From: an uncultured Lysobacteraceae bacterium
GTDB lineage: Bacteria > Pseudomonadota > Gammaproteobacteria > Xanthomonadales > Rhodanobacteraceae
DNA length: 6,654 nt
Assembly (NCBI GenBank): GCA_946482585.1
Contig: CAMLSI010000301.1
Span: forward strand, 1-6,654
Direction: 5' to 3'
This document shows positions 3,438-6,654 of this stretch, piece by piece. Position 1 is the stretch's first letter; each line of letters starts with the position of its first letter. Position numbers and translations under genes: made by a program. A model generated the notes under the pieces. That model had not been told where the DNA came from, made no database searches, and saw only the letters and a program-made list of their open reading frames with translations.

Positions 3438-6176
3438 ATGCGCAAGACGCTCGCCCTCGCCCTCGGCCTCGTGTTCGCCGCCGGCCGCACCTTCGCCGGC
3501 GCCGCCGACACCATCGATATTCCGTTCGAGAAGTTTCAGCTCGGCAACGGCCTGACCGTCATCGTGCACGAAGACCGCAAGGCGCCCGTCGTTGCCGTCG
3601 GCGTCTGGTATCACGTCGGCTCCAAGGACGAACGCCCCGGCAAGACCGGTTTCGCTCACTTGTTCGAGCATCTGATGTTCCAGGGTTCGGAGAATTTCCA
3701 CGACGAGTTCTTCCGGCCGCTCGAGCAGGTCGGCGCGACCGACAGCAACGGCACGACCAACGCCGATCGCACGAATTACTTCGAGACCGTTCCGACCACT
3801 GCGCTCGACATGACGCTGTGGCTGGAATCCGACCGCATGGGCCATCTGCTCGGCGCGATCGACCAGAAGCAGCTCGACGAACAGCGCGGCGTCGTGCAGA
3901 ACGAGAAGCGCCAGGGCGACAATGAGCCCTACGGACTGGCCTACGAGCGCATCCTGCGCGCGAGCTTTCCCGAGGGACATCCGTATCGCTGGGACACCAT
4001 CGGTTCGATGGATGACCTCAACGCCGCGAGCCTCGACGACGTGAAGCAGTGGTTCCGCGACTACTACGGCGCGGCCAACACCACCGTCGTGCTCGCCGGC
4101 GACATCGACGTCGCGACCGCGAAGGAAAAAATGCAGAAATACTTCGGCGCGATCGGCGCCGGCCCGCCGCTCGCGCGGCGCGAAGCCTGGATCGCGCCGC
4201 GCACCGAGTCGACGCGCGACGTCGCGCAGGACCGCGTCGCGCAGGTGCGCATCTATCGCAGCTGGAACGTGCCGCCGCGCCATACGGCGGATCTGACGCG
4301 GTTGCAGCTCGCCGCGGCGGTGCTCGGCGGCGGCAAGACCTCGCGTCTCTACGAACGCCTGATCTATCGCGAACAACTCGCCGACTCGGTCAGCGTGAGC
4401 ATCGACGCGATGGAGCTCGCGAGCCTGTTCGCGGTCGAGATCGACGTGAAGAAAGGCGTCGATCCCGCGCGCGTCGAACAGATCGTCGGCGAGGAATGGC
4501 AGCGCTTTCTCGACAAGGGGCCGACCGCGGAAGAACTCGGACGCGTGAAGACCTCGACCTTGGCCGGACTCGTGCGCGGCATCGAAAAGGTCGGCGGTTC
4601 CGGCAAGGCGCGCACGCTCGCCGAAGGCCAGGTCTTCGCCGGCGATCCGGGCGCCTACAAGAAAGCGCTCGCGCGCATGGATGCGGCCACCGTCGCCGAC
4701 GTGCAGCAGGCGGCGAAGACCTGGGTCGCGCGAGGCGACTTCACGCTCGTCGTCGAACCGTTCCCGGACTACACGACGACGCCGGAAGCCGTCGATCGCA
4801 GCAAGGGCCTGCCGAGCGTCGATCGCTTTCCGGACCTGAGTTTTCCGGCCATCGAGCGCGGCAAACTGCGCAACGGCATCGAGGTCGTGCTCGCCCGGCG
4901 CAGTTCGCTGCCGATCGTGCAGCTGAGCCTGCAGTTCGCGGGCGGCTACGCGTCGGATCAGGGCCGCAAGCTCGGCACGGCTTCGTTCGCGATGGCCATG
5001 CTCGACGAAGGCACGCGGTCGCTCGATGCGCTGGCGATCGCCAAGCGTCAGGAAGAACTCGGCGTCGGCATCAGTGCGGGCGCCGATCTCGACGGCAACC
5101 GCGTGTCGATGAACGCGCTCAAGGCACAGCTCAAGCCGTCGCTCGCGCTGTTCGCCGACATCGTGCGCAATCCGGCTTTCGCCCAGGCGGACATGGAACG
5201 CGTGCGCGGTCTCTGGCTCTCCGGCATCGCGCAGGAACGCACGCAGCCCGTGTCGATCGCATTGCGTCTGCTGCCGCCGCTGGTCTACGGCGAAGGGCAT
5301 CCGTATGCGATTCCGTTCACCGGCTCCGGCACGGCGGCGTCGATCCGGTCGCTGGCGCCGCAGGACCTCGCCGACTACCACCGCGACTTCATCCGCCCCG
5401 ACAACGCACGCATCATGGTTGCCGGCGATACGACGCTCGAGGAAATCACGCGCGAGCTCGATGCGGTGTTCGGCGACTGGAAGGCCCCGGCCGGCGAATT
5501 GAAAAAACCGGTCGTCGGGGACGTCGCTCAACCCGCCGGGCCGCGCGTGTTCCTGATGGACCGGCCCGGCGCGCAGCAGTCGCTGATTCTCGCCGGCGAA
5601 ACCGCGCCCTCGTCGCGCGCGAAGAATTACCTCGAGATCGGCACCATGAACTCGATCCTCGGCGGCAGCTTCACGTCGCGGCTCAACATGAACCTGCGCG
5701 AAGACAAGCACTGGTCCTACGGCGTGCGCAGCCTGATGCCGGGTGCCGAAGGTCCGGGCCTGTTCCTGCTGTACGCGCCGGTGCAGACCGACAAGACTGC
5801 CGAGTCGGTCAAGGAACTCGTCAAGGAAGCGCGAGAGATCAACGGCGAGCGGCCGATCACGCGCGAGGAGATCGACAAGGTGCGCAACAACGACGTGCGC
5901 GAGCTGCCGGGCCGTTTCGAAACCACGGGCGCCGTGCTCGCGGCCGTCGTCGACATCGTGCGCAACGACCGTCCCGACGACTACGTGCAGACCTTCAAGC
6001 AACGCGTCGAGAACCAGCAGGAGACCGCGATCCGCGCCGCCGCGAAAGAAGTCGTGCGCCCCGAGGCGCTGACCTGGCTCGTGGTCGGCGACCTGTCGAA
6101 GATCGAGACCGGCGTGCGCGCGCTGAACCTCGGCGAGGTCAAAGTGCTCGACGCGGACGGGAAGGTCGTGCGGTAG
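3438..6176 (+). CDS. Exported two-domain M16 (pitrilysin/insulinase) zinc metallopeptidase
   Basis: The 912-residue protein starts at the ATG at 3438, after GGAG at 3428-3431 with a six-base spacer. An N-terminal signal (MRKTLALALGLVFAAGRTFA) implies a periplasmic or surface location. Residues 27-440 form an active M16 half: the inverted zinc motif HLFEH (His74, Glu77, His78), a distal Glu probably Glu156 in VVQNEKRQG, and the conserved GTTNADRTNYFETVP (105-119) and GGGKTSRLYERL (297-308) segments. Residues 470-890 form a second M16 half with NGIEVVL (479-485) and the substrate-gripping SFTSRLNMNLREDKHWSYGV (744-763). In that half the zinc-site positions are Ser516, Met519 and Ala520, so it is catalytically dead. 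One active plus one inactive half closing as a clamshell over unfolded peptides is the known design of PqqL-like and pitrilysin-type enzymes. It probably degrades peptides in the periplasm; its substrate is unknown. It is encoded alone: divergent from the SDR gene and convergent with the lipoprotein gene. Confidence 0.95.
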   Translation: MRKTLALALGLVFAAGRTFAGAADTIDIPFEKFQLGNGLTVIVHEDRKAPVVAVGVWYHVGSKDERPGKTGFAHLFEHLMFQGSENFHDEFFRPLEQVGATDSNGTTNADRTNYFETVPTTALDMTLWLESDRMGHLLGAIDQKQLDEQRGVVQNEKRQGDNEPYGLAYERILRASFPEGHPYRWDTIGSMDDLNAASLDDVKQWFRDYYGAANTTVVLAGDIDVATAKEKMQKYFGAIGAGPPLARREAWIAPRTESTRDVAQDRVAQVRIYRSWNVPPRHTADLTRLQLAAAVLGGGKTSRLYERLIYREQLADSVSVSIDAMELASLFAVEIDVKKGVDPARVEQIVGEEWQRFLDKGPTAEELGRVKTSTLAGLVRGIEKVGGSGKARTLAEGQVFAGDPGAYKKALARMDAATVADVQQAAKTWVARGDFTLVVEPFPDYTTTPEAVDRSKGLPSVDRFPDLSFPAIERGKLRNGIEVVLARRSSLPIVQLSLQFAGGYASDQGRKLGTASFAMAMLDEGTRSLDALAIAKRQEELGVGISAGADLDGNRVSMNALKAQLKPSLALFADIVRNPAFAQADMERVRGLWLSGIAQERTQPVSIALRLLPPLVYGEGHPYAIPFTGSGTAASIRSLAPQDLADYHRDFIRPDNARIMVAGDTTLEEITRELDAVFGDWKAPAGELKKPVVGDVAQPAGPRVFLMDRPGAQQSLILAGETAPSSRAKNYLEIGTMNSILGGSFTSRLNMNLREDKHWSYGVRSLMPGAEGPGLFLLYAPVQTDKTAESVKELVKEAREINGERPITREEIDKVRNNDVRELPGRFETTGAVLAAVVDIVRNDRPDDYVQTFKQRVENQQETAIRAAAKEVVRPEALTWLVVGDLSKIETGVRALNLGEVKVLDADGKVVR

Positions 6177-6184
6177 TCGACGGC

Positions 6185-6229
6185 GTGCCGGGAGCCTTCC
6201 CGTTCGATCGGAGGGGCTCTCGATGGCAC
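6185..6229. terminator. Candidate two-part hairpin between convergent M16 and lipoprotein genes
   Basis: GTGCC (6185-6189) pairs with GGCAC (6225-6229) and GAGCC (6192-6196) with GGCTC (6215-6219), separated by a small internal loop. CCG/CGG (6200-6202/6209-6211) can close the tip. It begins nine bases after the peptidase stop. It lacks a T tract, so a shared terminator role is inferred from position and stability only. Confidence 0.35.
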
Positions 6230-6263
6230 AGGCGCCCGTCGGCCGGGCAGCCCGCATATTGCA

Positions 6264-6654
6264 TCAGCGCACGGGGAAGGTCTGCGCTTCGTCCTTGTCG
6301 CTGCGCGACGGTGCCGCCTCGCGCACCGTCGCGGCACGGCGGTTGCCGCAGCGGTAGGCGTCGAACGCCTGCTCGCCGTTGTGCGGTGCGGCGCGCGCGA
6401 CGATGGTGTCCGCCGGCAGGGTCACCGCCTGATTGCGCGCGAGAGTTTCGAGTTCGTCCTTGACCTTGAGGTCGTTGCGTTCGTAGAAGCCGACGCGATC
6501 CTTGACCGACACGGTGATTTCGCCGGCTTTGTCGCAGCCGTCGACGCGACCGTCGTAGGCGACGCGCACGCGCGTGCCGGCATCGTCGAGCTTGACCCAG
6601 GTGCAGCCGCTCAACAGAGAAAGAGCGGCGGCGATCGACAGCAATGCAGTTTTC
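6264..6654 (-). CDS. DUF4156-family (YjeI-like) lipoprotein, 5' end cut at the window edge
   Basis: Read from the right edge the frame gives KTALLSIAAALSLLSGCTW, and base 6654 supplies a G exactly where the third base of a preceding ATG would be. The true start therefore probably lies two bases outside the window and the full protein would be about 130 residues. A TTG at 6644 is in frame, but using it would shorten the lipoprotein signal. LSGC is a lipobox, with Cys18 (full-length numbering) as the lipidated residue; the next residue is Thr, which fits sorting to the outer membrane. The body (VKLDDAGTRVRV, GCDKAGEITVSVKDRVGFYER, ELETLARNQAV, FDAYRC) matches what I know of DUF4156 proteins such as E. 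coli YjeI. Cys41 and Cys103 are the only other cysteines and could form a disulphide. The tail of about 25 residues is charged and low in hydrophobics. Function is unknown for the family. It converges on the M16 peptidase gene with 87 bp between stops. Confidence 0.85.
   Translation of the reverse strand, partial: KTALLSIAAALSLLSGCTWVKLDDAGTRVRVAYDGRVDGCDKAGEITVSVKDRVGFYERNDLKVKDELETLARNQAVTLPADTIVARAAPHNGEQAFDAYRCGNRRAATVREAAPSRSDKDEAQTFPVR

Noticed and set aside
3357..6257. Very long - strand open frame opposite the M16 gene
   Set aside because: It is Arg/His/Asp-rich, has no recognisable domain, and is explained by avoidance of TTA, CTA and TCA in the sense gene, with which it shares codon register.
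4049..6463. Long + strand open frame overlapping the M16 gene in a second forward frame
   Set aside because: The translation is dominated by Arg/Ala/Gly typical of an off-frame reading of high-GC DNA, while the overlapping frame encodes a complete M16 peptidase.

Overview
The window is high-GC bacterial chromosome. It most likely comes from the Xanthomonadales/Lysobacterales (gammaproteobacteria). The best lineage clue is an Ax21-family outer-membrane protein, a family I know mainly from Xanthomonas, Stenotrophomonas, Lysobacter and relatives. A TrmL very close to the gammaproteobacterial form agrees with this. No mobile element, CRISPR array, tRNA or rRNA is visible.

Layout from left to right: the 3' end of a probable TetR-type regulator (+, to 260); a long 489-bp gap between convergent genes, rich in inverted repeats and ending in two terminators; an Ax21-like outer-membrane beta-barrel protein (-, 750-1298); the tRNA wobble 2'-O-methyltransferase TrmL (-, 1434-1898); a secreted mono-haem c-type cytochrome (+, 2020-2505); an NADP-type short-chain dehydrogenase of the C-factor/sniffer type (-, 2550-3248); a large periplasmic two-domain M16 zinc peptidase (+, 3438-6176); and a DUF4156 lipoprotein (-, 6264 to the right edge) whose 5' end is cut almost exactly at its start codon.

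The genes mostly alternate in strand: two divergent pairs share 121- and 189-bp promoter regions, and three pairs converge. They therefore look like single-gene transcription units rather than an operon or a dedicated system. Four of the seven products (Ax21-like protein, cytochrome c, M16 peptidase, lipoprotein) carry export signals, so the common theme is the cell envelope. No shared pathway can be read from the layout.

I did not find a convincing new multi-gene system. The least explained part is the intergenic stretch at 261-643. It holds several nested or mutually exclusive hairpins and a perfect 12-bp inverted repeat around a C9 tract, in a place where no promoter is needed for either flanking gene.
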